Source: Cohaesibacter haloalkalitolerans (GTDB lineage: Bacteria > Pseudomonadota > Alphaproteobacteria > Rhizobiales > Cohaesibacteraceae). Taken from it: a stretch of 64,000 nucleotides of DNA. This document shows positions 10,564-18,765 of this stretch, piece by piece. Position numbers and translations under genes: made by a program. The stretch is from assembly GCF_003574655.1 (NCBI RefSeq), contig NZ_QNUM01000003.1, forward strand, positions 434,001-498,000, written 5' to 3'. Position 1 is the first letter of the stretch; each line of letters opens with the position of its first letter. The notes under the pieces were generated by a model that was given only the letters and a program-made list of their open reading frames with translations, ran no database searches and was not told the origin of the DNA.

Positions 10564-12015
10564 CTAGTAAATCTTGCGCTTGGCCGCCTTTGCTGCATAG
10601 GGGTTATCCCCCCTGCGCATCAGCATCCGAACAGGAACGGCCGGAATATCAAAGGTATCCCTCAAATCGTTGAGAAGATAGCGCTGATAGCTGTCCGGCA
10701 GGTCTTCGGGCCGCGAGCACATGACCACGAAGGTCGGCGGACGCGCCTTGATCTGCGTTGCATAGCGGATCTTGATGCGACGGCCACCAACGGCGGGCGG
10801 CGGATGCCCCTGGGTGGAATCATTGAGCCAGCGATTGAGACGCGAGGTCGAAACGCGACGGTTCCAGACCTCGTAAATGTCAAGCACCGCCTTCATCAGC
10901 CGGTCCAGATTCCTGCCCGTCAGGCCTGACACCGGAATGAGCGGAACATTGCGCATCTGCGGCAGCAGCCGCTCGGCCTTCTCGCGGAGATCGGCCAGCA
11001 TTTCCTGAGGGTTCTCGACCAGATCCCACTTGTTGAGGGCAATGACGATGGCCCGCCCTTCCCGCGCCACCAGATCGGCGATCTGCAGGTCCTGCTTCTC
11101 GAACGGCTTGGTCACGTCAAGGGTCACCACAACCACTTCGGCAAACTGGATCGAACGCAGGGCGTCAGAAACGGAGAGCTTCTCAAGCTTTTCCTGCACC
11201 CGTGCCTTGCGGCGCATGCCAGCGGTATCAAACAGCTTGAACTTGCGATCCCGGAATTCCCAGTTCACCGAAATGGAGTCGCGCGTGATGCCAGCCTCGG
11301 GGCCGGTCAACAGACGGTCCTGTCCGATGAGATGGTTGATCAGGGTCGACTTACCTGCGTTCGGTCGCCCGACAATCGCCACCCGCAGGGGCTTGGTCGG
11401 ATCATAGAGCGGCGTTTCGGCTTCGTCGTCCTCGATGTCGACATCAACGAGCGGCCCGTCGTCTTCAGCCAGCGCGGCCTCGACATCATCGTCTTCAACA
11501 AGGCCCAGCTCGACCTTCTTGGCATCATCATACTTGACGAGTTCTTCGTAAAGATCAGACATGCCTATGCCATGCTCGGCAGAAACCGGCATGGGTTCAC
11601 CAAGACCCAGCGAAAAGGCTTCATAATAGCCCGCATCCGATGCCTTGCCTTCGGACTTGTTGGCGAGCAGCACAGTCGGCTTGCCAGCCTTGCGCACCAT
11701 CGCCGCGAAATGCTCATCCATCGGAGTGATGCCCGCACGGGCATCCATCATGAACAGCACCACATCAGCCATGCCGATGGCTTCTTCGGTCTGCAGGCGC
11801 ATGCGCGTTTCCAGCGCATCTTCCTCGGCGACTTCAAGCCCGGCGGTGTCAATGATGTTGATATGCAAATCGCCCAGTTGCGCGTCGCTCTCCCGCCGGT
11901 CACGGGTCACCCCGGGGCGGTCATCGACAAGCGCCAGCTTCTTGCCAACCAGACGGTTGAACAGCGTGGATTTGCCTACATTGGGTCGGCCGACAATGGC
12001 CACATTCAGTTTCAT
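10564..12015 (-). CDS. der: Ribosome biogenesis GTPase Der (EngA)
   Basis: 483-residue tandem GTPase for 50S subunit maturation. Two G domains are visible: the first with GRPNVGKST at the N-terminus and DTAGLE, NKSEG; the second with GRPNAGKST (about residue 215), DTAGMR and NKWD. A C-terminal KH-like domain follows ([12 protein letters not shown] onward, KIRYATQ). An acidic linker ([13 protein letters not shown]) separates the G domains. It follows bamB by 216 bases on the same strand, preserving the yfgM-bamB-der gene order known in many proteobacteria. Confidence 0.96.
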   Translation of the reverse strand: MKLNVAIVGRPNVGKSTLFNRLVGKKLALVDDRPGVTRDRRESDAQLGDLHINIIDTAGLEVAEEDALETRMRLQTEEAIGMADVVLFMMDARAGITPMDEHFAAMVRKAGKPTVLLANKSEGKASDAGYYEAFSLGLGEPMPVSAEHGIGMSDLYEELVKYDDAKKVELGLVEDDDVEAALAEDDGPLVDVDIEDDEAETPLYDPTKPLRVAIVGRPNAGKSTLINHLIGQDRLLTGPEAGITRDSISVNWEFRDRKFKLFDTAGMRRKARVQEKLEKLSVSDALRSIQFAEVVVVTLDVTKPFEKQDLQIADLVAREGRAIVIALNKWDLVENPQEMLADLREKAERLLPQMRNVPLIPVSGLTGRNLDRLMKAVLDIYEVWNRRVSTSRLNRWLNDSTQGHPPPAVGGRRIKIRYATQIKARPPTFVVMCSRPEDLPDSYQRYLLNDLRDTFDIPAVPVRMLMRRGDNPYAAKAAKRKIY

Positions 12016-12231
12016 TTCATCTCGTCCAAATCAGATCGATCCTGTGTCGCGTCACTGGAATTGACCGCAATCCTGCAGCACTTTCCCGACAGATCGAATG
12101 GGGCAGACCAGTCACAGAACCGCTCTTAGCCGACCGCCCCCAAATAGCACGGCACCCCGGAGCTGCCAAAGCAACCCCGGGGTAGCCGGTGAAATAGCAA
12201 GAGGACACCAGCCCGGACGGGCCGGATCCTC

Positions 12232-13599
12232 CTAGTTATAAGCAGCCAGACGGCCTGACCCGCTCAGTGTAATCAAACGCCCGCTGACAGCAATTGGCGG
12301 AACGAAGACGGGGTCCTTGGTTTCCCGCGTCAACGTGATCTGACCATTTTTCGGATCAACCGCAGCCATCTTGCCGTCGCTGGATGTTACCCAGAGGCGG
12401 TTTCCTGCCAGAACAGGCCCAGCCCAGCTGGTGCTCTTTTTCTTGCTTCTAACGGTCGGAAGCTGACTTGACCAGCGAATTTTGCCATTCTGCCGGTTAA
12501 GAGCAACCACACGGTCATCCAGATCGACCACAAACAGCGTATTGCCCGACACGACAGGCGTATGAATGGAACCGAGGGATCGATCCCAGATCCGTTCGCC
12601 ATCCCGTGCCCGCACCGCAATCGTGTTGCCGCTCACGCTGGCCGCAAAGACAACGCCGTCAAACACCACCGGGCCACCGGCGATGGCCGAAATGCCGGAA
12701 ATGGCATAGCGACGGGAGCCCTGAACGATCGTATCGGACCAACGGCTTTCGCCAGTCTTCAGATCGATCGCAACCAGTTCACCCGAGGTGCCGGAGAAAT
12801 AGACCATATTGCCGCTGACTGCCGGTGCGCCAGACCCCAGCAAACCTGTGCCCTGAGGGATGCCCTCGAAGGTCCAGACTTCCTTGCCATCGGAAACATT
12901 GACTGCAAACAGCGAGTTGGTAGCAGAAACAGCCAGAACCAGATCGCCAGCCACAACAGGAGCGCCGCGTGCCGGTGCGTCCATCTGGAAGGTCCAGAGA
13001 CGACGCCCCGTACCCGCATCAAGAGCGACCAGTTCGCTAAAGCCCGTCGAGGCAAAAACCCGGGCGCTGTCCATGGTGACTGCGCCACCAAGAGCTACAC
13101 CCTTCTCGCTTTCGGGCCGGACAGACTGGTTCCAAATGCGGCTACCGTTGGAAACACTATAGACCGACACCTGCCCATTCGGGCTGTAGACTGCAACGCG
13201 ACCGCCGACAGAAACCGGGCGCGCCGCTGCGCGTTCATCCGAATCCCCGCCGCGAATGGCTGCGTTGACACTCCAGACCCGATTGCCCTGACCACTGAAG
13301 GAGACGTTCGGGGGATTGTTTGTTGCCGTTCCTCCAGCCTGTGTCCAGGAAGAGAAATCAACCGCTCCCGAAATGGAGACAGGCGACTGGTCCTCCACCG
13401 TCGCCACCGCGGCGGTATCAAACAGGGCCTGGCGCTCACCGGGCAGAATGTCCTCCGGTGTCTTGAACGGGTTCATGTCGCCCGCAAAGTCAGATACGCT
13501 GGAGCAACCAACCAGACCGGCGACCAGCGCCAGCATTGCAGCCTTGCTTGCATATCCCAGAAAACGCGACCCGCTACTCACCCCCGTTGCTGTCCTCAT
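12232..13599 (-). CDS. bamB: Outer membrane assembly lipoprotein BamB
   Basis: 455-residue PQQ-like beta-propeller lipoprotein of the BAM complex, which inserts beta-barrel proteins into the outer membrane. The N-terminus has a lipoprotein signal with lipobox LVGC (Cys about residue 32). Repeated WD-type blades are visible (e.g. SRIWNQSV, RRLWTFQMD, KEVWTFEG, ERIWDRSL, GKIRWSSQLP). The neighbourhood (TPR protein upstream with a 4-base overlap, der downstream) matches bamB in other proteobacteria and supports the name over generic PQQ-repeat protein. Confidence 0.88.
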   Translation of the reverse strand: MRTATGVSSGSRFLGYASKAAMLALVAGLVGCSSVSDFAGDMNPFKTPEDILPGERQALFDTAAVATVEDQSPVSISGAVDFSSWTQAGGTATNNPPNVSFSGQGNRVWSVNAAIRGGDSDERAAARPVSVGGRVAVYSPNGQVSVYSVSNGSRIWNQSVRPESEKGVALGGAVTMDSARVFASTGFSELVALDAGTGRRLWTFQMDAPARGAPVVAGDLVLAVSATNSLFAVNVSDGKEVWTFEGIPQGTGLLGSGAPAVSGNMVYFSGTSGELVAIDLKTGESRWSDTIVQGSRRYAISGISAIAGGPVVFDGVVFAASVSGNTIAVRARDGERIWDRSLGSIHTPVVSGNTLFVVDLDDRVVALNRQNGKIRWSSQLPTVRSKKKSTSWAGPVLAGNRLWVTSSDGKMAAVDPKNGQITLTRETKDPVFVPPIAVSGRLITLSGSGRLAAYN

Positions 13600-14297
13600 T
13601 GGGCAGTCTCCTTGGCGTCTTTGCCAGCCGCTGCAGGCTCTTCATACTGCGAGCGGATGTAGTTCACATAGACCTGCGCACGCTGACGCAATTCCGGCGG
13701 CGTTTCCGCATCCTGCGAAATGCGCTCGGCAATCGGCATCGCCTTGGCAAAATCCTTTTTCTCCAGATAGGCCAGCATCACCAGCTCCCGGGCCGAATGA
13801 CGGAAGCCGTCATTGTCCATCAGGGCGGTGAGTTCGTTGATAACCTCGTCGGCCTTGCCCTGATCCAGCATCAGCGCGTTAGCGCGAATGCGGGCAAGAC
13901 TCTGAATGACAGCCGGAAGATCAGCGTTGCTGGCAGCATCCTTGAACAGGGCGACCGCGGCATCCGTATCACCCAGAGCAGCCTTCTCGGAAGCGATGCG
14001 CATTTCAGCAAGCACCGGATAGCCACCGTTTCCATCAGCCTTGATGGCTTCCAGAGCCGCCATGGCCTCATCCTTCTTGCCTTCGTCCGACAATTGCAGC
14101 GCCTGAATGAACGCGTCACCCGACTTGGCAGCCTGTGTCTGGCGCCAATACTCGTAGCCCTTGTCCGCGGCAGTTCCCAAAACGACCAGAAGAGCGAAGC
14201 CAATTACATAGGGACCAAACTTGTCCCAGAGTTTCTTGATTTGCTCGTGGCGCAGCTCTTCATCGACTTCACGAATAAAATCGGACTCAGACATCAT
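13596..14297 (-). CDS. YfgM-like membrane-anchored TPR protein
   Basis: 233-residue protein with a short cytoplasmic N-terminus (MMSESDFIREVDEELRHEQ), one transmembrane helix (YVIGFALLVVLGTA) and a periplasmic tetratricopeptide-type domain of alpha-helical repeats. The layout matches YfgM/DUF2133, described in E. coli as an ancillary SecYEG/PpiD partner. The stop overlaps the bamB start by 4 bases, so the two are likely co-translated. Chaperone partner role is inferred from family and synteny only. Confidence 0.8.
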   Translation of the reverse strand: MMSESDFIREVDEELRHEQIKKLWDKFGPYVIGFALLVVLGTAADKGYEYWRQTQAAKSGDAFIQALQLSDEGKKDEAMAALEAIKADGNGGYPVLAEMRIASEKAALGDTDAAVALFKDAASNADLPAVIQSLARIRANALMLDQGKADEVINELTALMDNDGFRHSARELVMLAYLEKKDFAKAMPIAERISQDAETPPELRQRAQVYVNYIRSQYEEPAAAGKDAKETAQ

Positions 14298-14609
14298 TCC
14301 TCGCTTGCACCGGACAATTGGACCGGCAGACTTTCTTTTCGACTGCCCACGGGCAGACCAATATTCCGTTTCTGTTGCGGGACATTAGCCGGTCCCAGTG
14401 CATGACGCAATCATGCAATGCGGCGCAATTGCTCTCCCAAGCGGGAAAAACGCGAAAAACCCCCAAGTGGAGCAACACGGAGGCGACTTTCGAGGGATGG
14501 GGCCGATTTTTCTCGACAACTGCCCAGCCTTCTCAGCTCTTTGGCAAGCAAACATGGCCGCAATGGGACTGCCCGTCAGGTCAGCCCGATTTTGGCCAGT
14601 TTATCCGCA
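14298..14609. other. Intergenic region without recognisable gene
   Basis: 312 bases between the end of the NnrU gene (downstream side) and the start of the TPR-bamB operon. It should contain the TPR-bamB promoter on the minus strand. I see no convincing coding sequence, hairpin with T-tract or repeat here. Confidence 0.4.
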
Positions 14610-15179
14610 TCAAAACAGCGGACTGACACCAAACGCCCACTGGTGTACGCCAAAGATCATGGCACAATAGAAGGCAAGCCCGAGACCGACAGCATAGAGA
14701 TCGCCCATCACGCTCCCTTCGGGAACAACCACCAAACCTGCCCGGATCCGGCGCTTGAGTGAAATGCGATAGCTGACGGCATATAGCAGGAAAAAGCCGA
14801 ACAAGATCAAGTCCGACAGTTCGCCGTTGGCCAGCAGATGCGCAAACGCCCAGGTCTTGATGGCAATGGAGAGAGGAGAGGTCAGCTTCTGCTTGATCTT
14901 GCCCTTGAACACCGCTGCAAACAGAAAGATCACCGCAAACAGCATCAGTGTCGCCGCCAGATGTTTCGTCCAGATCGGCGGATACCAGAGAATGAGGGTG
15001 CCCTTGGAGGCAAAATAGCCGACATAGACCAGCGCAATGGCGACAAGAGCAACGACACCATGCATCATGCGATAGCCCGTCACCCCGACCCGGCTGACGA
15101 ACCCTTCCTTGAGCGACACATTCTGTGGAACCAGATGAATGGCCAGAAAAAGAGCCAACCCGACACAGAGCATTATCAT
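14610..15179 (-). CDS. NnrU family membrane protein
   Basis: 189-residue polytopic membrane protein with about five to six transmembrane helices (MIMLCVGLALFLAIHL; VVALVAIALVYVGYF; LAATLMLFAVIFLFAAVF; late FYCAMIFGVHQWAF). NnrU proteins were named from nitrite/NO reduction gene clusters, and are distantly related to isoprenoid/heme-type membrane enzymes such as MAPEG-like or NnrU/Z-ISO carotene isomerase; biochemical function here is unknown. The start at 15179 is chosen because GGAG lies 11 bases upstream; a longer frame back to 15287 adds non-membrane sequence without a ribosome site. A second NnrU lies at 32.5 kb. Confidence 0.75.
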   Translation of the reverse strand: MIMLCVGLALFLAIHLVPQNVSLKEGFVSRVGVTGYRMMHGVVALVAIALVYVGYFASKGTLILWYPPIWTKHLAATLMLFAVIFLFAAVFKGKIKQKLTSPLSIAIKTWAFAHLLANGELSDLILFGFFLLYAVSYRISLKRRIRAGLVVVPEGSVMGDLYAVGLGLAFYCAMIFGVHQWAFGVSPLF

Positions 15180-15289
15180 GAACCAATGAACTCCAGCTTG
15201 AAAACAGATTGCGGACAGCAAAAGACCACTCGCCCGCATTAAGGAATAGTACCTAAACAGTGCGAGCGGTAGCCCGCGGCACCGCAAAA

Positions 15290-15344
15290 GTCAAATCTTG
15301 AATGTCAAATTCAAGACACCATACCCGTCAAATCTGCGTCAAAA
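15290..15344. promoter_or_regulatory. GTCAAA repeat cluster with 19-bp inverted repeat
   Basis: Four copies of GTCAAA(A/T) start at 15290, 15304, 15327 and 15338 in the gap between the divergent nnrU and dksA-like genes. The first two overlap a perfect inverted repeat, CTTGAAT-GTCAA-ATTCAAG (15297-15315). It lies about 118 bases upstream of nnrU. Likely an operator; the regulator is unknown, and the spacing does not fit the FNR consensus. Confidence 0.4.
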
Positions 15345-15556
15345 TCGCCCATAAGCAGCCTTTTCGAGATCATCCATTGGGCCTGATAGACAAATAATTG
15401 ATTGACCTTCCCGAGCCATTGCCGCAGGCTCTCAACTGGAGTTTTGGCCAAAATCGGGGCCTGATCACGGCATAAGTTTGCAAACACCCAATTTCAACCA
15501 GCAAAAACTGTCACCAACGACGCGCTTGCCCATCGTTGCAACAACAGGAGTCACCC

Positions 15557-15910
15557 ATGCCCATTTCGCCCAAAACAGCGATGGCGTTACTGGAAGGCCG
15601 GCGTATCGAAATCAACGCACTGAGCGACCTGTCAAAAGAGGCGCGCGGCGTCGTACCGCTTGATCAGCAGAGCGTGGGGCGGCTTTCCCGGATGGATGCC
15701 CTGCAGGGGCAAGCCATGGCCGAGGCAACCCAGAGGCGCCGCATTCTCGAACTTCAGAAAATCGAACAGGCCATCAAGCGCCTCGACAGCGGCGACTTCG
15801 GCTATTGCGTCGAGTGTGACGAAAAAATTCCCTTGGAGCGACTGGAACTGGACCCGACAGCGACTCTCTGCGTCGCCTGCGCCACCAAAAAGGAAAAGTC
15901 CGGGAAATGA
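15557..15910 (+). CDS. Small TraR/DksA-type C4 zinc finger protein
   Basis: 117-residue protein with a helical N-terminal part and a C-terminal zinc finger, CVEC...CVAC with 17 residues between pairs (FGYCVECDEKIPLERLE, then LCVACATK). DksA-type proteins enter the RNA polymerase secondary channel; this short form lacks a long coiled coil, so it resembles the TraR/YbiI class rather than true DksA. The start at 15557 is preferred over 15536 because AGGAG lies 6-7 bases before the ATG. Transcribed alone, divergent from NnrU. Confidence 0.85.
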   Translation: MPISPKTAMALLEGRRIEINALSDLSKEARGVVPLDQQSVGRLSRMDALQGQAMAEATQRRRILELQKIEQAIKRLDSGDFGYCVECDEKIPLERLELDPTATLCVACATKKEKSGK

Positions 15911-16170
15911 CCACACGCGAGGTGTGCCCCTCGCAGCCAGTCGCATTTCTGGCGGCAAAACCGTCAAAACAGCCTCAAGTGAGACTCAAAGGTTACACTG
16001 CATATTTTTTTGATGGGTAAAACCACGTGGCAGGAGTGACAACACTTCTTATTCGATCAGGAATTCGTATTCTGCTCTTGTAATTTTCAAGACCAGTGCT
16101 TATCGACACGATCTTAACAAGCACCCGCACTCAATTTCAGACAAGTGATACATCCGGAAGGGACACCATC

Positions 16171-16662
16171 ATGCTGGCTCAGGGCAGTTTGATTATTTCT
16201 ACACTCAAGACGATCTTCAAATCGCCTGCAAAAAAGACCGCAGCCATAGGCGCGGTATTGATGACCCTCGCGGGTACTGCCCCCGGCCATGCCACTTCCG
16301 ATAACACGGTCCAGATCAGGATCGACCTGTCCAAGCAGCAAATGTTCGTTTCCGTCAACGGCTGGCGCAAATACACTTGGCCAATCTCTTCAGCCCGTGA
16401 CGGCTTCAACACGCCGGAAGGTCTCTATCGCCCGGTGCGGATGTATGAGGACTACCGGTCCAAGGAATACAACAACGCCTCGATGCCCTATTCCATCTTC
16501 TTCTATCGCGGCTACGCAATCCATGGCACGACAGCCATCAAGTCTCTCGGGCAGCCCGCCTCGCACGGCTGTGTGCGCCTGCATCCGGACAACGCCAAGG
16601 AGCTTTACGAACTGGTGGAGCTGAACGGCAAGGACAACACCCGCGTCTTCATTACTGAATAA
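16171..16662 (+). CDS. L,D-transpeptidase (YkuD domain), first of two
   Basis: 163-residue exported enzyme of the YkuD family, which forms 3-3 peptidoglycan cross-links or attaches proteins to peptidoglycan. A signal-like hydrophobic segment (IGAVLMTLAGTAPGHAT) precedes the catalytic domain; the active-site motif is SHGCVRLHP, with the nucleophile Cys, plus the upstream AIHGTT. The start at 16171 is supported by GGAAGG upstream. Followed by its own terminator and by a paralogue sharing motifs such as YNNA.MPY and SHGCVRLHPDNAK. Confidence 0.9.
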   Translation: MLAQGSLIISTLKTIFKSPAKKTAAIGAVLMTLAGTAPGHATSDNTVQIRIDLSKQQMFVSVNGWRKYTWPISSARDGFNTPEGLYRPVRMYEDYRSKEYNNASMPYSIFFYRGYAIHGTTAIKSLGQPASHGCVRLHPDNAKELYELVELNGKDNTRVFITE

Positions 16663-16694
16663 CCCCGGATCAAAGCATCAGCTAAAATCAACAC

Positions 16695-16723
16695 AAAAGC
16701 TCGCAATATTGGCGGGCTTTTTT
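16695..16723 (+). terminator. Rho-independent terminator
   Basis: AAAGCTCGC pairs with GCGGGCTTT (one G-U) around a short loop, followed by a run of six T. It lies 33 bases after the first L,D-transpeptidase stop. Confidence 0.8.
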
Positions 16724-16870
16724 CGTATCAATGGCTACACCATTTCTTTACCATAGAAGTTAAAATTCAATTCAAACCAGACGCACCCCGAGAACACTAG
16801 AACAATATTAAGATTCGCGGGCAAAACTCGTAGTAAAGCAAACAAATCCACTGCACGGGGATATGGGATC

Positions 16871-17431
16871 ATGATGCTACGACGCGTATTCATTTCATTG
16901 GCCTGCTCACTGGCCTGCATGGCAGCTTTCGCCAGCAGCGGCGTTGCATCAACAACGAAGGCAACTCCGAAAGAGGAAACCATCATTGATGCGATGAGAA
17001 GCCAACCCATCTTTGGTCAACTTCGCCTGCTCGGCGACACAGCATCCATGACCAAGGCCTCTACCAGAAAACCGATTGTTGCCAAGATCGACATTTCCGA
17101 ACAGCGCATGAATGTCTATGTCAATGGCCACATCACCCACAGCTGGAAGGTCTCGACGGCGCGCAGCGGTTATTACACGCCACGCGGGGAATATGCCCCC
17201 TATCGCATGCACACCATGTGGCGCTCGCGGAAGTACAACAACGCGCCGATGCCCTACGCGGTCTTCTTTCACAAGGGCTGGGCGATCCATGGAACAACGT
17301 CCATTTCGCGCCTTGGCCGCCCGGCCTCCCATGGCTGCGTGCGGCTGCATCCGGACAACGCCAAAACCCTCTTCAAGCTGATCAAGTCAGCTGGCGGCAT
17401 GAAATCCGCCAGGGTCATCATTTCCAACTGA
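16871..17431 (+). CDS. L,D-transpeptidase (YkuD domain), second of two
   Basis: 186-residue paralogue of the preceding gene. N-terminal signal peptide (ISLACSLACMAAFASSGVAS), a 50-residue linker, then the YkuD domain with AIHGTTSISRLG and the catalytic SHGCVRLHP. The pair differ mainly in linker length. Separate terminators after each gene suggest independent transcription and thus possibly different expression. No other cell-wall gene is adjacent. Role in Braun-type protein anchoring or 3-3 cross-linking cannot be told from sequence. Confidence 0.9.
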   Translation: MMLRRVFISLACSLACMAAFASSGVASTTKATPKEETIIDAMRSQPIFGQLRLLGDTASMTKASTRKPIVAKIDISEQRMNVYVNGHITHSWKVSTARSGYYTPRGEYAPYRMHTMWRSRKYNNAPMPYAVFFHKGWAIHGTTSISRLGRPASHGCVRLHPDNAKTLFKLIKSAGGMKSARVIISN

Positions 17432-17479
17432 CGTGCCTCCAGCCCTCCTCCTCCCGGGCATCCTCCTCATGGAGGCATC

Positions 17480-17521
17480 AAAAGCGCGACCGGCGTCTCC
17501 TCCCAATGGCCGCGCTTTTTT
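17480..17521 (+). terminator. Rho-independent terminator
   Basis: AAAAGCGCG pairs with CGCGCTTTT across a 14-16 base loop and is followed by T-rich sequence (TTTTTTCTTG). It closes the second L,D-transpeptidase gene. Confidence 0.75.
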
Positions 17522-17586
17522 CTTGCCCGAACGGACCCGCAAGGGCGCTCCACCTCCGTGAGACACCACCAACGCTTCCCCAACAA

Positions 17587-17618
17587 CCTCCGACCCCAAA
17601 AGCCTCCGACCCCAAGAG
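17587..17618. repeat. 16-bp direct tandem duplication
   Basis: CCTCCGACCCCAAAAG (17587-17602) is immediately repeated as CCTCCGACCCCAAGAG (17603-17618), 15 of 16 bases identical. It lies just beyond the 3' end of the minus-strand DUF2000 gene. Probably replication slippage without function. Confidence 0.6.
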
Positions 17619-17621
17619 CTC

Positions 17622-18041
17622 CTACCTGAGGAGCTTCAGCGACCCGGTCAGGGAGCGAATCCACTTCGTCGGCCCAACCAACCCCAGACCATCAATCGGC
17701 TCGCCGGAAAGATCCCTGTCCGGGAAGGTCTTTTCATAGTCGGCATAATCATGCAGCGAGCGGGCAAACGCCGGAAACGGCACCACAGCCCCCACATCAT
17801 CGCGGCTCCCCAGCGCCTTGAGCAACAAAGCCCCCATCGTCTCCTGCGTTGCCTGCAGAATGGGAACCGGCAGGCAGGAACTGACGTCAACCGAGCGCCC
17901 AGCCTGATCGGCAAGACTGCGCCCGGCCAGCAATGGCTGCCTTGCGCCAAGACCAATGGCAATGGCGCTGGCCGTGTTGGCGATCAGACCAACTGGCATA
18001 TCCGGGTTGATGACAATGGCAAGGCGAAGATCACTTAACAT
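17622..18041 (-). CDS. DUF2000 family protein
   Basis: 139-residue protein with the DUF2000 signature at the N-terminus (LAIVINPDMPVGLIANTASAIAIGLG) and a Gly-rich C-terminal half. DUF2000 proteins resemble peptidyl-tRNA hydrolase 2-type folds but have no confirmed activity. The start at 18041 is chosen because AGAAGGAG lies upstream at suitable spacing; a longer frame to 18119 lacks support. It is divergent from an AsnC-type regulator with a palindrome between them, so it is likely the target of that regulator. Possible role in amino-acid metabolism is inference. Confidence 0.75.
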   Translation of the reverse strand: MLSDLRLAIVINPDMPVGLIANTASAIAIGLGARQPLLAGRSLADQAGRSVDVSSCLPVPILQATQETMGALLLKALGSRDDVGAVVPFPAFARSLHDYADYEKTFPDRDLSGEPIDGLGLVGPTKWIRSLTGSLKLLR

Positions 18042-18133
18042 AACGGACTTGGCTCCTTCTAATTTGAACGCGCCGATCCTAGTCCGGTCTTTGGGTAATT
18101 TTCTGCCTTTTATTGCCAACTCCCATCCAATTA

Positions 18134-18148
18134 AGGTAGAGTCTACCT
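18134..18148. promoter_or_regulatory. 15-bp perfect palindrome, likely AsnC/Lrp operator
   Basis: AGGTAGA-G-TCTACCT is a perfect inverted repeat with a single central base. It lies 30 bases upstream of the AsnC-type gene and 92 bases upstream of DUF2000, where an autoregulatory Lrp-family site would be expected. Confidence 0.55.
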
Positions 18149-18178
18149 AAAACTTAATAAACCGGGAAATTTGTGACC

Positions 18179-18649
18179 ATGTCTTATTCCGCCGCCGACA
18201 CGCGCATCCTCAAGGCTCTTCAGGAGGATGGCCGCCTCACCAATCAGGCACTTGCCGACAAGGTCGGGCTCTCCACCTCCCCATGCTGGCGCAAGGTGCG
18301 GCAGCTGGAAGAGGACGGCGTCATTGATGGCTACTCGGCCCGGATCAATCGCCGCGCGGTCGGACTTGGCGTTCTGGCGTTCATCCGCGTCAAGATCGAC
18401 AGCCATAGCGAGGAAGAATCCGAACAATTCGCCCGGCAAGTCCAGACCCTTGACAGTGTGGTTGCCTGCTACAGCCTTGCGGGCGACGCTGATTTCCTGC
18501 TGCAGGTCGTAGCGAAGGATCTGGATGACTATGCCGACTTTGCGATGGACGAAATCCGTCGCCTGCCGCGCATCAAGGAAATGCAATCATCGATGGTGTT
18601 GCGGGAAATCAAGCCCTTTGAAGGCTACCCCCTCAGCCAGCTAAAATAG
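18179..18649 (+). CDS. Lrp/AsnC family transcriptional regulator
   Basis: 156-residue regulator. The N-terminal helix-turn-helix is typical (DTRILKALQEDGRLTNQALADKVGLSTSPCWRKVRQLEEDGVI), followed by an AsnC effector-binding (RAM) domain from about residue 65 with VVACYSLAGDADFLLQVV. An upstream in-frame GTG at 18173 is possible; the ATG is preferred because GGGAA is 10 bases before it. The divergent DUF2000 gene and the shared palindrome suggest local control, with an amino acid as ligand (family knowledge). Confidence 0.9.
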   Translation: MSYSAADTRILKALQEDGRLTNQALADKVGLSTSPCWRKVRQLEEDGVIDGYSARINRRAVGLGVLAFIRVKIDSHSEEESEQFARQVQTLDSVVACYSLAGDADFLLQVVAKDLDDYADFAMDEIRRLPRIKEMQSSMVLREIKPFEGYPLSQLK

Positions 18650-18663
18650 GCTGTCATGACACA

Positions 18664-18694
18664 GAAAGGGCGCTTTGCGGCGCCCCTTTAAAAA
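18664..18694. terminator. Terminator between convergent genes
   Basis: GGGCGC (18668-18673) pairs with GCGCCC (18680-18685), extended by AAA/TTT on the flanks with a bulge. Short T tract on plus (CTTTAAAAA) and CCCTTTCTG on minus. It separates the AsnC gene and the sulfotransferase gene. Confidence 0.5.
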
Positions 18695-18765
18695 TGACTT
18701 CGTCATACAGTCGCAGCTTCAGATAGCCACCCTGATCCGCACTTTTGTTAAGGGCAATGAGGCTG

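Noticed and set aside
12153-12186. ACCCCGG...CCGGGGT inverted repeat between bamB and der
   Set aside because: Long loop of about 16 bases and no T tract on either side; not a terminator.
14581-15186. 201-codon minus-strand frame across NnrU
   Set aside because: Cys-rich, no domain, overlaps the membrane-protein frame of NnrU, which has proper hydrophobic helices.
17617-17635. AGCTCCT/AGGAGCT stem at the DUF2000 stop
   Set aside because: Perfect short stem but no T run on the minus strand and it overlaps the coding end; not called a terminator.
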